Program-made: the position numbers and the translations under genes
The notes under the pieces: model-generated
The model's input: the letters and a program-made list of their open reading frames with translations, nothing else
Told to the model about the DNA's origin: nothing
The model's database searches: none
NCBI GenBank assembly: GCA_949752735.1
Contig: OX457036.1
Coordinates: 15,639,433 to 15,703,432, forward strand
Length of the DNA: 64,000 bases
Reading direction: 5' to 3'
From: Lumbricus terrestris
Lineage: Eukaryota > Annelida > Clitellata > Crassiclitellata > Lumbricidae
Shown: piece after piece, positions 32,983 through 43,654 of the stretch
Numbering within the stretch: position 1 is the first letter of the stretch
How the letters are laid out: each line of letters starts with the position of its first letter

Positions 32983-33115
32983 GTCAGGATGGCCGAGCGG
33001 TCTAAGGCGCCAGACTCAAGGCGAATAGCCTTGCCTGTCAGGTTCAAAAACCGATGGGTTGGTCGAGTGTTCTGGTCCATGTATATGGGCGCGGGTTCAA
33101 ATCCCGCTTCTGACA
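32983..33115 (+). tRNA. tRNA-Leu(CAA) with a 49-nt intron
   Basis: GTCAGGATGGCCGAGCGG start, anticodon CAA at 33017-33019, intron at about 33021-33069, exon 2 from TTCTGGTCC. Long variable arm as in class II tRNAs; B box GGTTCAAATCC; 3' strand TTCTGAC. T5 terminator at 33121. Introns in Leu-CAA genes are usual in animals. Confidence 0.93.
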
Positions 33116-33859
33116 AATCATTTTTCGAATTTTTTGCTGCCGCACAAAATGTGTGTTGTTAATGCTCCCGTTACATATTTCCTCATGTTTAGTTGTTTAC
33201 ACAGAAAGAGATGGAGGAAACTTACGTTGGCTCTGGGCTCCGATCCGCAATAATGAGAATGGTCAAGATGATGATGATGTTTACCAGCATCTAAAATAAA
33301 TAAATAAATAGGCCTATTTGTGGCCACGGGAGTGGGGGGTGGTGTAGAGCAACTGCCCATCGCTATTTTCTCAGATCGACGTAACTCTTAACGCGCCATA
33401 GGCCTACTCTTCTCCTGTCCGCAAAATTGGAATAATTTTCTATAAAAAACCTTACTTCTCCCGACCACATCACCCAGCTATCCCGCACCTGCCACATCAC
33501 AACCGCGACCTCAATTACAAGACCGCCTGTAGGCCTACAACAGGCTCATTGCCCAGCCTGGGCCTCCAAAAGTAGCCAGGCCTCAGGGTATTTGTCCCTC
33601 TACCACATCTCCCAAGGAGTGCATGGTCGCCAGAACAGAAACTCTGCTTTTGCACAGAGACATAGGCCTACATAATTATAGACCTATAGGCTAAACGCAC
33701 GGCGTCAATTTTTCTGGATTTAAAAAAGTAACATTTTGCCCCCCGCCCCCACCCACCCCACTGCTGAAATGTCCCCTACGTCTATGTGAATGATGTCATC
33801 AGTTCGCTACCAATTTAATCGAAATATCAAGGCACTTCAATAATTATACAAAAAATTAG
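33116..33859. other. Spacer between tRNA-Leu and tRNA-Lys
   Basis: Contains a short (AAAT)n run at 33291-33311 and otherwise no recognisable feature. Confidence 0.45.
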
Positions 33860-33955
33860 CGCCCGATAAGGGACTCGAACCCTTGACCCTCAGATGTCTG
33901 TCCTGAGGTGACCAGCTTTAAAAGTCTGATGCTCTACCGACTGAGCTAACCGGGC
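33860..33955 (-). tRNA. tRNA-Lys(UUU) with a 23-nt intron, copy 2
   Basis: Identical to the copy at 27998 over all mature positions I compared; the two differences seen both fall in the intron (TGAGGT here, TTAGGC there). T6 terminator on the minus strand at about 33850. Substitution only in the intron suggests the mature sequence is under constraint in both copies. Confidence 0.9.
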
Positions 33956-34185
33956 TGACGCTTACGGTCCTTACAAAGGCATAGGCTACTCAGCGTGTCG
34001 TTTGCACAGAGCAGTATATTTGCATCGTGTAGCATTGAAATATAATTTATTTCAACAGACGCAGTTATTACGGACGAGGCATGCAAAACAGCATTAAGAT
34101 TTTGAACAAGATATATGAATCAGAAGTCAACTCAACTCAAAACTGAAAGGTTAAAAAACTTGTCCACCTGATTTCTGATTAAACG

Positions 34186-34186
<1 letters not shown>

Positions 34187-34219
<33 letters not shown>

Positions 34220-34290
34220 CGTGTATATATACATATTATATATATATAGGATAAAACGTATATATATATATACGTATATATACATATACA
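34187..34290. repeat. TA-rich microsatellite tract
   Basis: Several (TA)n runs with GTATATATAC islands. Tyrosine/isoleucine-rich frames on the minus strand are artefacts. Confidence 0.9.
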
Positions 34291-34319
34291 CTGTGTCTCC
34301 GATAAAGTAGAACACACAA

Positions 34320-35222
34320 AGAAGTGTCATAACCATAGAGATGCACATCCGGGACCTCCGACGCATCCGACCCATGCTTGATTTCAAAACTGCTTCCACC
34401 ATTGCTACGTCCATCGTCCACTCAAAGCTTGACTATTGCAATTCCCTGTTCTTAAACCTTGATTCCACACAACTTAAGCGCCTCCAACTCATACAAAATT
34501 CTCTTGCTAGAGCCGTCACCAGAACACCCAGACATCATCACATCACCCCCATCCTCAAGTCTCTTCACTGGTTGAAAATCCCAGAGCGAATTCACTACAA
34601 AGTTCTCTCCTTAACATACAACTCCTTACAATGCTCCCAGCCCAGATATCTTCGCGAACTGTTCACCATCCAGCCTACCCGTTCTACCCGATCATCCGCC
34701 TGCCTTACACTCTCTAGACCGCCGGTCACAAGTCATCTCAAGTTCTCCAACCGAGCAATATCCAACTCAGCACCACGCCTTTGGAATGATCTGCCTGCTG
34801 AGTTCCGATCCTTTTCAGTTCCTACTCCACACCATCACCTTCCTCAGGTTCCTCTATCCATCACACCTCGGGCCTTTCACTCGAAACTAAAGACACTCCT
34901 GTTCAAGAACTCTTATCCTGTTTCACCTGATCCCCCACCCTCCAATTCCCGGCTCAGACGACACCCACCTTAGTAGCTGTTCCACACCTCTGATCATACG
35001 GTACCTCGACCCGGACCACCATGGACTACTCTTACGGACAACCCTTTTGACTCAACGCATTTGATCCTGATCCTATGGTAACTCGACCCGGACCACCACG
35101 GACTACTATCACGGACAACCCTCCTAACTCAACGCAGCGCTCGTGAATAAGCCGGTGCCCCGCGCTTGGCTTTCCAGTGGCGCTTTAGAAATAAGGAGAT
35201 TACGATTACGATTACGATTACG
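34320..35222 (+). mobile_element. 5'-truncated L2/CR1-type LINE
   Basis: Coding part followed by a 3' region with two 83-bp tandem copies (CTCGACCCGGACCACCA at 35005 and 35088) and a (GATTAC)n tail ending near 35222. The 3' end is shared with 32560-32650. Confidence 0.85.
34338..34973 (+). pseudogene. LINE reverse transcriptase C-terminal fragment
   Basis: About 210 codons from HIRDLRRIRPMLDFKTA through SIVHSKLDYCNSLF, LQLIQNSLARAV and APRLWNDLPAEFR to the LKTLLF motif. These are the thumb and C-terminal blocks of L2/CR1 polymerases. The catalytic FADD box is upstream of the truncation and absent. The frame is open to a normal stop. Confidence 0.85.
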
Positions 35223-36640
35223 AGAGATGCATTATATATAAACATATCGCTAGAGAGAGTATCCAATCTCTATGATGATGCCGTCTGGACGCCTTTTTGT
35301 GCGTCTTAAGGGTCAAGGCCGTTTAGTAGGTGACGTCACGGAGCACTTTTGTAGCGCTTGTATGTATAAAATTATAATAATAGTACTTTCTTTCTTGAAT
35401 CCATTCTGCAAACGCACTAATAAAAACAATCAAAATTTCATAACACGGATGCTGTATAAAAACGTTTACTAGACTTTATTTGCTGCTCCTCTGTGCTTGT
35501 TAACTGTCACGTTATGTCGACTGGTTTTTCAATAAAACGAGTATTATTATTATGATTAGATGATGTAAATATGTATGTATATTCGTTTAATTCCAAAAAC
35601 CAACAGGCAGAACGCTGTAGGTTTACACAAGCACAATGGACATTATGGCTACTTAGAACTTATCGTCAAGATTGTTAGTACATGTTTTCGAATAACATTC
35701 TCGGGATAAAATTTCACTTAATAAATATATCAAAGCGTTAATACAGCAAAATTAAGAAGCTACCATCAATTCAATCGTTAATACTAAAATTCTAAATGAG
35801 CATGCACAACATGCGGCCTAGCGATTCAGAGGCGTACGTAAACCTTCAGCGCTCATTTAACATCTTCAGCGCTCCACGGGTCGGTCAATTAAGATGATAA
35901 TTAATTTTTTCTAAATATTCTAATCTTATTGTGACCAGCGTAGAAAAAGTACACACGCTTACTTATTAACTTAACATCATATCGAAGTGAGAACTTAATT
36001 TGCGAACGCGTCAAATATCTATATTTAGCCATTTTAATATAGATATCGATGTTCTTAAAATCTTATGGCCATTTTGATTGCGACTTCACGTCTGCATGCA
36101 GAGGCGATACGTCATACTCTCTCTCTCTAGTGTTTATGTTATACATATAATGCATCTCAATGGTCATAACTCGGTCAAAACTTTCAGGATTTGTCTGAAA
36201 TTTTAAACGCAGCAACAGTGGCCATATTACCACCAACTCCTAAAGCCGATTAGAAAAATTCGTGAGCGTGGCAAGTTTATGAGTGTTTAAAATGCGGCAC
36301 CGATAAATGGAACTTTCCAACATGCAAAAGCTGAAAAGAAGTGAAATTCAGCTACATATGGTGTTCAAACTGTCCTTTTTATTCACGAACACATGACCGT
36401 AGACGTAGACGCTGCTGTTTGATGGTCTGATCAATAATCACCTGGTCAAACAGCTGCCACCCTTCAATCAGACGATCCTACGGTTATCGATGTCATGAAT
36501 ATTGGAACGAAAAACGCTCTCCTGCAGTACACTTACTTCGATTCGAGGTCTGGACTGCTAGGCAGCCACAGCTGCGGGTTATGAAGCCGAGTGTCTCCCT
36601 GGACAGATATTACTCTACTACGTCTACGGTCATGTGTTCG
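35223..36640. other. AT-rich intergenic sequence
   Basis: A CRE-like GTGACGTCAC at 35331 is the only motif noted. I see no gene or transposon end over this 1.4 kb. Confidence 0.45.
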
Positions 36641-36644
36641 TGAA

Positions 36645-37165
36645 CAAAAAGGATTCATCCTTTGGTGAATCATCAATCATTCTGTGGTGAATCATTATCG
36701 TATCGTATCTGACCATTTGTAAAGCGCTTCTTGCAGCAAGAGCCTTTCAGAAGCGCTCCCAGTGCGTGCAACTCCGAGAGAAAAGGCAGGTCTTTAGACA
36801 AGAGAAAGATGACGAAAGACTACCAGAGAGGATGGCAGAGCGAACGGATGGGAGAAGACCATTCCATAGGGAGGGACCTATGCAGGCAAATGATCTGGAT
36901 TGAGCCATGGCGGTCCTGACGCGAGGAACAAAGAGGTCAAGCCGATCTGAGGACCTAAGAGGACGGATTAATCATTAGGTTATGTGGTTAACCATTAATC
37001 ATCGTCCTGAATCACTATTCATTCCGTGGAGAATCATTAATCATTCTGTGCTATACCAGTAATCATTGTGGTAAGTCGTTAATAAATTTGTGGTGAATCA
37101 CTAAAAATCATTCTGTATTGAACTATTGAGCCATTGTTGTGTTGAACCATTAATCATTCTGCAGT
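36645..37165. repeat. Degenerate AATCATTCTGTGGTGAATCA repeats split by a SINE
   Basis: Short imperfect units of about 25-30 bp occur at 36645-36700 and continue at 36968-37165. Between them 36708-36962 is a minus-strand SINE (GTAAAGCGCTTCTTGC start). Confidence 0.7.
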
Positions 37166-37257
37166 AGATCATGAATGATGAAGCTGTACAGTTGTGGCCA
37201 ATTCATTGGAAACTTCTACAAGATAAGACTTTTCCTGTGGTAAAATTATCTTAACTG

Positions 37258-37487
37258 AGCAAATTGCCAAGCTGCCAAGCTGCCGCCAAGCTGTCGCCAA
37301 GCTGCCGCCAAGCTGCCGCCAAGCTGCCAAGCTGCCGCCAAGCTGCCAAGCTGCCGCCAAGCTGCCAAGCTGCCGCCAAGCTGCCGCCAAGCTGCCAAGC
37401 TGCCAAGCTGCCGCCAAGCTGCCGCCAAGCTGCCAAGCTGCCGCCAAGCTGCCGCCAAGCTGCCGCCAAGCTGCCAAGCTGCCAACG
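37258..37487. repeat. (GCCAAGCTGCC) minisatellite
   Basis: Alternating AAGCTGCC and AAGCTGCCGCC units, about 22 in total. All frames are open through it on both strands, giving false low-complexity proteins rich in Ala, Leu and Gln or in Lys and Pro. Confidence 0.95.
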
Positions 37488-37669
37488 CCATAGAACTAAT
37501 AACAGTCAGCCATAGAACTAAAAACAGTCAAACACGAAAGTTTCCATTCAATTGGCCACTAGTGTACATGAAGTATTGGGATAGCTGACAGATTCATCAC
37601 TTATTTATTGCATTACTTTCAGTAGGTGCAGCACTGCAGCAGCAGCACTCAACTTCTGATGCTGTCTGC

Positions 37670-37875
37670 CAGGGCTTTTTTCAACGTGCAGTTGTACACA
37701 AAATGTGCAGTTCTAAATGGATTTGTGCAGCTGTAGAAGCACTTCTGTCACAAGTTCTGTGCAGTTAAAACTATCAAAAAGGTCATTGTCCCCCGATTGG
37801 AAGTAATTTACCATGGAGGATGGGAAGGGAAAGAAGGGGTTGTGCAGTTCTAAAAATTCCTTAAAAATAACCCAG
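37670..37875. mobile_element. 206-bp MITE, CAGGGCT family, reverse orientation
   Basis: CAGGGCTTTTTTCAACGTGC at the left and TTAAAAATAACCCAG at the right (mutated GCCCTG). TSD CTGTCTGC at 37662-37669 and 37876-37883. Confidence 0.9.
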
Positions 37876-38120
37876 CTGTCTGCATGGCCAGATTGTTTAA
37901 AAGTAAGAAGGGACTAAGTGGCCATATCTCCAGATTAGTAACTACAGTACACGTTGCAGGGTCAAGAAGGAATGCAGCACATCCCACTCACAGAAAAATT
38001 AATCTATCACAATAAACAGGCAGAAAAGTATATCGAAATGGACAACACCCAGGCTCTCCTGGGTAGTATGCATTTTTTTATCCAGCAGGCAATTAGTTTA
38101 AGACTTTCAGTGCTCAACTT

Positions 38121-38810
38121 CATGGCTGTATGGGTAAATTTTGAGGCGAGTACATGCCGGTGACACGAAACGGAGTATCCCCCCTGAAAGCTATCCGGGG
38201 GGATGACCTAATCTATCCCTCCGGATGGAATTAACCGGTCTATACTATCCGGGGGGATAAACCATACTATCCCCTTTTTTGAAAAATGCGCATAATAAAA
38301 TTTGTATGCTTTAATCAAAATTTAAAGTGTCTCTAATTGTTTTAAGTGTCCTAAGCAATGCTCAGATAAAAGCAACTCGAATTTATTTAGTGACACTCAG
38401 TGTTTTTAAGTGTTTTAAATGTTTTAAGTGCTCTAAAAACAGGGCAAAACAAATTATATAGTAGGAATAAACATACCTGTTAGTGTCATTGTTCAAAACA
38501 AAGCAGATGAAAATTAATTTGCCAAAAAAATTACATGCGGAAGAGGTTTTTCAACTTTTTTTAATTTGGGGGGATACAATTAATATGGGGGATACTCTAT
38601 TTCGTGACACCGGCTGAAAAATTTCGATTTTTTAGTCATCACCTGGTTTTCTTGTTGCTTGTAGTCCATGACAGTCAAAAACCCACTACTTTTCACTATT
38701 TTTGCCTATTTTCTTGTCGAAATTTCATTTCTCACTCATTTGTTCACATGGAATTCTTTGTGAGGCGAATATATGCTTTATATCTGCATATACCCTCATT
38801 TACAGCCCTG
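38121..38810. mobile_element. hAT-like element of the CAGGGCTG/GTATAC family
   Basis: Left end CATGGCTGTATGGGTAAATT (mutated CAGGGCTG), right end CATTTACAGCCCTG. TSD CTCAACTT at 38113-38120 and 38811-38818. Interrupted by the nested element at 38158-38612. Related to 40491-40904. Confidence 0.85.
38158..38612. mobile_element. Nested TIR element, CCGGTGACACGAAA ends
   Basis: CCGGTGACACGAAACGGAG and its near reverse complement CTATTTCGTGACACCGG flank an AT-rich interior with TTTTAAGTGTT repeats and CTATCCGGGGGGAT blocks. A TSD is not clear. Confidence 0.75.
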
Positions 38811-38939
38811 CTCAACTTGTATCGAGGAGGGTAGTAAGTACAGGTTCAAGCCTCTACCAAAATAGACATTGAGCAAATACAGCAAGCACAGCTGTAACCA
38901 GCATTTACCTGAGCTAGTTAACATTCCCTGCAATAGTTC

Positions 38940-39203
38940 CCTGGCTCAATGTAGGCCTACATGGCCATCCCTATGGCTCGAACTTCCACAGAGCTGCAGG
39001 AAAGCTTTGCTATGGTCAGTCCATCTTTCTGGAATAAGTTACCTAGTAATCTCTATAATGAACTTCTTTGTCTTTCTTTTAACCTTTTCCGCAAGCGTCT
39101 GAAAACCATTCTCTTTGATTGCAGTTTGGTGTCAGGTCGGGAGCGCCTCTGAGGAATTTCTCCTGAAGTCGGGCTATATAAATTTACGATGACAATGACC
39201 AGG
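38940..39203 (+). mobile_element. LINE 3'-end fragment
   Basis: The frame reads SPSFWNKLPSNL, then KRLKTILFDCSLVSGRERL and a stop. This is the last block of a non-LTR polymerase, followed by GCTATATAAATTTACGATGA. It shows that the GGAGCGCCTCTGAGGA tails seen elsewhere are LINE 3' ends. Confidence 0.8.
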
Positions 39204-39548
39204 TTGTGGTTTGACAAGTTGTTTTTGCACAATAAACTCCTATTTATTCCTTGTAAGAAAAATACTAATAAACGCTATAGGACAAAAAATTTTCTTTGTG
39301 CAGGATGCTGATTTGAATATGTAGCTTCTACTAGACAAACACACAGGCCCAGGTAGAAGAGAAGTTGAATGGAAACTAAGCCCTTCAGAATAACAATAGG
39401 CAAACAGTCTTGCCCAACAGTGAACTAACCAGGGTATTATCTTGTTTTCACATTAACCTGATGTTAATATTCTCTGTGCACTGAATGCAAATCAATCAGT
39501 TACTAACTGGGCATCCATAGAATTGCTAAATACGAACAGATTTTTCGA

Positions 39549-39772
39549 CAGTGGCGGCGCCAGGATTTCAGTTTTGGGGGGCTGAAAATCCTCGCGGTGG
39601 AAAATTTCATTTTCATCCACCAAAATTTCTGGCAACCATTTTTTTTAGTCATTCAGCATCCACTGAAACTTCAATTTTACATTTTAATAAAACCGGCTGG
39701 CCTTTTTTTAGGGGGGGGCTTAGCCCCCGGATGTACTTGTTTAGGGGGCTTAGTGCCCTGTCACCGCCACTG
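39549..39772. mobile_element. hAT-like MITE, CAGTGGCGGCGCC family
   Basis: CAGTGGCGGCGCCAGGATTT and GTCACCGCCACTG. Flanks TTTTTCGA and CTTTTCGA form an 8-bp TSD with one mismatch. Confidence 0.9.
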
Positions 39773-39780
39773 CTTTTCGA

Positions 39781-40490
39781 CCTCCCCTGTTGCATCACTT
39801 ATATTTTGTGGACATGCTCACATGTACGTATACAAAATAAGCGTCTCTAACTCCTTACAAAAGTCAATTAGCCAAAGTCATCTATGAAACATTTATTTTA
39901 CCATAATATGTATTAAATAGGCTACTATTTACATTCGTTAAACATCATATACGCTGGCTAAAATTTGTTAACTGTTATGGTTTACTGTTAAGATCTGAAC
40001 AGAATTTAAGTATAAAGTGATCAAATGCTATCGGACAACTATAGGGCAATACAGAGTTATAAATTAATAGTTTAATGTGGACATCATAAATTTTAGAAAG
40101 TTATTTTGTGTACATACATTTTGTCGAGACCCCCCCGTCGTACGCATCCGTACGCAAAATCCCCTAAATCTGGTGACTCCTCCCTGCATATGCAATATAT
40201 AAACAGCACTTCATCGTACACAAACTTCGATTAAAACGCACAAGGTAGAGTGGTGTGTGTAAAAGTTTGGCACCCCTCCGTGACAAAATTTAAGCAAACG
40301 GTTAAATCGGATGTGGAGCCAGATTTTGCACACATCACTGTAGTAGGTTCAAATGTAAAAGCACAGAATCACAAACGACGTTCATATCACTGTCTTCAAC
40401 AGACGTTTGTTTTCACAAAGACGGACAGACAAAACAGCAACCAAAATAATCCTTGTAGCAATAGAAATGCAAACTGCAATACATCAAAAT
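39781..40490. other. Unannotated sequence
   Basis: AT-rich. The 85-codon plus frame at 40250-40507 runs into the next element and has no recognisable domain. Confidence 0.4.
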
Positions 40491-40904
40491 CAGGGCTGCA
40501 CTGGTAAATTTTTTAGGTGAGTACACTCTGACCAGAAGAAAAACCTACTTTTTCGGACAAAACATTTCTGACGGCTGTCATCCGGCAAAAAATTTGCCCA
40601 TTTTCCTGTCCGAAAAGATCTACCGACCTTTTTCTTTTTTTAGTCATCCGGCCAAAAATTTCTCAATTTTTCCAGTCCGAAAAATCTGATGACCTTTTTT
40701 AAAGTCATTCATTACGGATTTTGTGAAAAATACACCTAAATATCCTTTGCCTTTTTCGTGCGTATACCCACCCGCCCTTTGTGAGGCGAGCATACACTGT
40801 ATACCCGCATATACCCTGGTTTTCCGCGGCGAGTATACGATGCCGTTTTTTCCCGGAGGTAAGTATACGCCGTATACCCATGTACACCCTTGATTACAGC
40901 CCTG
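40491..40904. mobile_element. 414-bp element, CAGGGCTG ends
   Basis: CAGGGCTGCACTGG and TTACAGCCCTG. Flanks ATCAAAAT and ATAACAAT match at six of eight bases. The interior carries GTATACCC repeats and GACCTTTTT blocks. Confidence 0.75.
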
Positions 40905-41502
40905 ATAACAATACAATGTATACAATACAGAGCTCTGTAATCTGTATCTTGTACTGCCCATCCATAGTTCAAGTGTACCCTATAACCCTACATCAGAACA
41001 TTGAATCTGTGCATGAATGACTTGTTCATAGTCTGTACACGATGTGTTCTCACAACCTCAGTAAACAAGTTCAGTAGTCTTGAACCCATAACCATTGCGC
41101 TACAAGCCGTGCGCTGTAACCACACGGCTGCACTGACCCACACTACACAGAGATTTAATCCTGGAGGTTCCTAAACGCAAAGAAAGGGACACATTTAAAC
41201 TGATCCAGTTGCGGATGCTAACTGCTTTCCACAGCAGAATAATGGACATAATTGGATATGGAGAGAAAAAACATATCCCAACTCAGGGTGGGTAAGAATT
41301 TCCAGAGGACTGTGATGGTTTAACTCCCCGGTTTTCCCAGGACACCACAGATAAGTCTTCTTTGCACACCCCAATTCCACGTGGATCATAGTCTGACCTC
41401 CGCACAGATATTTTTCTGAAATTCCCATACTGTCCCAACTTCAATCCAAGCCAGGCCGGGTTACTTCGCACAGAAAAAGCACTTTGAGCTCATTACCTAG
41501 AC
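40905..41502. other. Spacer with a tRNA-SINE fragment
   Basis: 41070-41135 on the minus strand resembles a tRNA-like head (TACAAGCCGTGCGCTGTAAC and GAACCCATAACC). The rest shows no recognisable feature. Confidence 0.4.
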
Positions 41503-41848
41503 CAGCGCTGTCCAACCTTTTCGACACCACGGGCCGCAGAAGCAATAATTCTTGAAGCCGAGGGCTGCAACAATAAGCTCAAAAGCAACGATTAAAATTC
41601 GTTGAAATTATTAAATGTTATTAAAATTTAGTATTGTATAATCAAAGGGAATGCGTTGTAGAAACTGAATTTTGCGCTCACATTGTCAGATAACAAGTTA
41701 AGCTATGAACTAATTGGCTGTGCAAGTAGACCTACTAGGTCTGTGATTTTTCCTTTTTCACAATTTTTCTGGCAAATGTCACTAGCTTGGGCGGGCCACT
41801 CAAAATCAGTCCGCAGGTCGCGTGTGGCCCGCAGGTTGGACAGCACTG
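41503..41848. mobile_element. 346-bp hAT-like MITE, CAGCGCTGTCCAACC ends
   Basis: CAGCGCTGTCCAACCTT pairs with AGGTTGGACAGCACTG. Flanks ACCTAGAC and CACTAGAC keep six of eight TSD bases. This end sequence is found in hAT MITEs of many animals. Confidence 0.85.
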
Positions 41849-42205
41849 CACTAGACACACGCTCTCTTAAAATATTATCTAAACATTCAATTCTTATTTA
41901 CAGACACAGTTATTAATACTTTACGCTTAGGCAATGCTGCCATTAATTGCAGAATAATCAAGGCAAACTTAAGAAAATCGACTGTAAATCAGGAGTATGA
42001 GCACATGTCTTTATACATTCTAATATCCGACGCAATCGCAAACAATCAGGGCCAGCAACAGAAATTCTGAGCCACTGGGCAGAGCATTCACGGCCAGTAA
42101 GCTATCTTTAGGCCTTACAGTAGAATTAAAAACAACAGAAATACCATAAGCACGGGTACAAGCCACACGACCATGTGATATTATATTTACATATACAACT
42201 ATAAT

Positions 42206-42811
42206 TTTATTCAATTGCTAATTTACAAAATATTATATTTACAGAGGCATAAATCATAGACCTTGTATAACAACCCAATCGCCGGGCCCCTAAAAGTTGC
42301 CAGATCCCGGGCGCGTGACCCCTTTGCCCCTTCTCGGCAAGCCTGCAAACAACAAGTCCAACTCAGTGTTCTTTCCAGCTAGCAGACTGATCCAGCGTTT
42401 TGCAATGAAGGTATAGTCAGGATCAATAACACATTCACCTCAAACATATCTCTGTCTTTAACTGAGCTCAGTGAGTATTGTAAGTCATGAATGAACTGTC
42501 TTAGATGCGGAACAGTTGAGCTTGAACAAAGCAAACCATAACGGCAGAAGTCATAAAGACGAATTCACAGACAATAGATGAATTCACAGACAACAGAACT
42601 GCTTCCGTAGCACAGACGAGGAATCGTAGTGAAGTATCACAAAGATGCTGCTGCTAGGACCCACACAGTCAGATAATGCCATGACATCTTTTAGTGCAGC
42701 TGCCATACATCATGGCAAATGGAAACAAACGCAATCCGGTCGCATACAACGGCGCTGCAGCAAAAATCTTCTGTTGTGTTTTGACAAACTCTACACGTCC
42801 CAGACAATCGG
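42206..42811 (-). other. Probable 3' untranslated region of the receptor gene
   Basis: Downstream of the receptor stop codon on the minus strand. The first reasonable AATAAA (plus-strand TTTATT at 42206-42211) would give a 3' UTR of about 0.6 kb. No transcript evidence is available. Confidence 0.4.
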
Positions 42812-43654
42812 TCATGTTGACAATGTTGGCGCCAGTGGGATGTAGCCAACTGGCAACAATGGATTATTCACAGTATAATCAGTCCCGACCGCAATGTCGC
42901 GCTGGTCACTGTACCCATCTTCGCTCTTCGGCGGCTCATGGTTTGCGTACAGTGGGACGAAATCCACCGCACATTCTCCGTTGTCCGCGGCATCAATCGG
43001 CGACTTGCCACGCACGTTCGCTAAAGAGCCGCTGATGTAATCGTCGATTGGACATCGCACCTGCTGGTAGTCGTCCGGTTGGGTGCTGCGGCCATCAGCG
43101 TTAGGATCTTCCACCTGTCGCACGGTTTCCACCGGTATACATCCTCCTCTGGATTCTGGAAAGTTTTTCAGTTCTGCCATGTCGACTGTTGTGTACGGGG
43201 TAATGGTTGATGACGACGCCGAACCAACAGGTGGCGCAATCTTCTCGACCGGCATGTACGACTCCGTGACGGCAGTGGCGACCGGTGGCTCGACCACATC
43301 GAGGGATGGTGGAGAATCGGTCGCAATGCGTGGGAGTACGTGAGACGCACGATCCGAAGAAGGGTCGGCAGCGCGACCAATTGCGACCGAACCGTTTGGC
43401 TGTTTGTGGGTGGAATGGCCAGTTTCGTCCGGAACAGACAAGTGGGTGTACGTTGAAATGCCTGAATCGGTGTTCAACAGAGGAACGCCTGAATCAGTGT
43501 TCGACTGACCAACTCCTGAATCTGTTGATTCGTTGAGAACGTGTTTGTGCACACCGTTATCACCGACATGCGGCGGGAATGATTTCGACATGTTGGGATG
43601 GCGATAGTCATCTCCGTTTCTCTGGATGACAATAGAGTCCTCCGTCCATGTATC
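42812..43654 (-). CDS. gp130-like receptor, last exon: cytoplasmic tail
   Basis: Splice acceptor TTCTTCTTTGCTAAAG, then 280 codons to TGA. No catalytic domain; a disordered, Ser/Thr/Pro-rich signalling tail. Visible motifs include DYRHP, three TDSG repeats (TDSGVGQS, TDSGVPLL, TDSGIST), YTHL, YMPV, YTTV, YQQV, YSDQ, YTVN and YIPL. YSDQ fits YxxQ, the STAT3 docking consensus of gp130 and LIFR. YTTV is a YxxV motif of the SHP2/SOCS3 type. DSGxxS-like sites resemble beta-TrCP degrons known in EPO and prolactin receptors. Motif function is inferred from family knowledge. Phase 0 entry fits the exon at 44017. Confidence 0.85.
   Translation of the reverse strand, partial: DTWTEDSIVIQRNGDDYRHPNMSKSFPPHVGDNGVHKHVLNESTDSGVGQSNTDSGVPLLNTDSGISTYTHLSVPDETGHSTHKQPNGSVAIGRAADPSSDRASHVLPRIATDSPPSLDVVEPPVATAVTESYMPVEKIAPPVGSASSSTITPYTTVDMAELKNFPESRGGCIPVETVRQVEDPNADGRSTQPDDYQQVRCPIDDYISGSLANVRGKSPIDAADNGECAVDFVPLYANHEPPKSEDGYSDQRDIAVGTDYTVNNPLLPVGYIPLAPTLST

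Noticed and set aside
37258..37487. CRISPR-like array
   Set aside because: Units are contiguous without unique spacers, and the sequence is animal nuclear DNA; none of the tandem arrays in the window has repeat-spacer structure.
37169..37515. Several 70-100-codon frames rich in Ala, Gln, Leu or Lys, Pro
   Set aside because: All are translations of the GCCAAGCTGCC minisatellite, on both strands and in several frames; no start context or domain.
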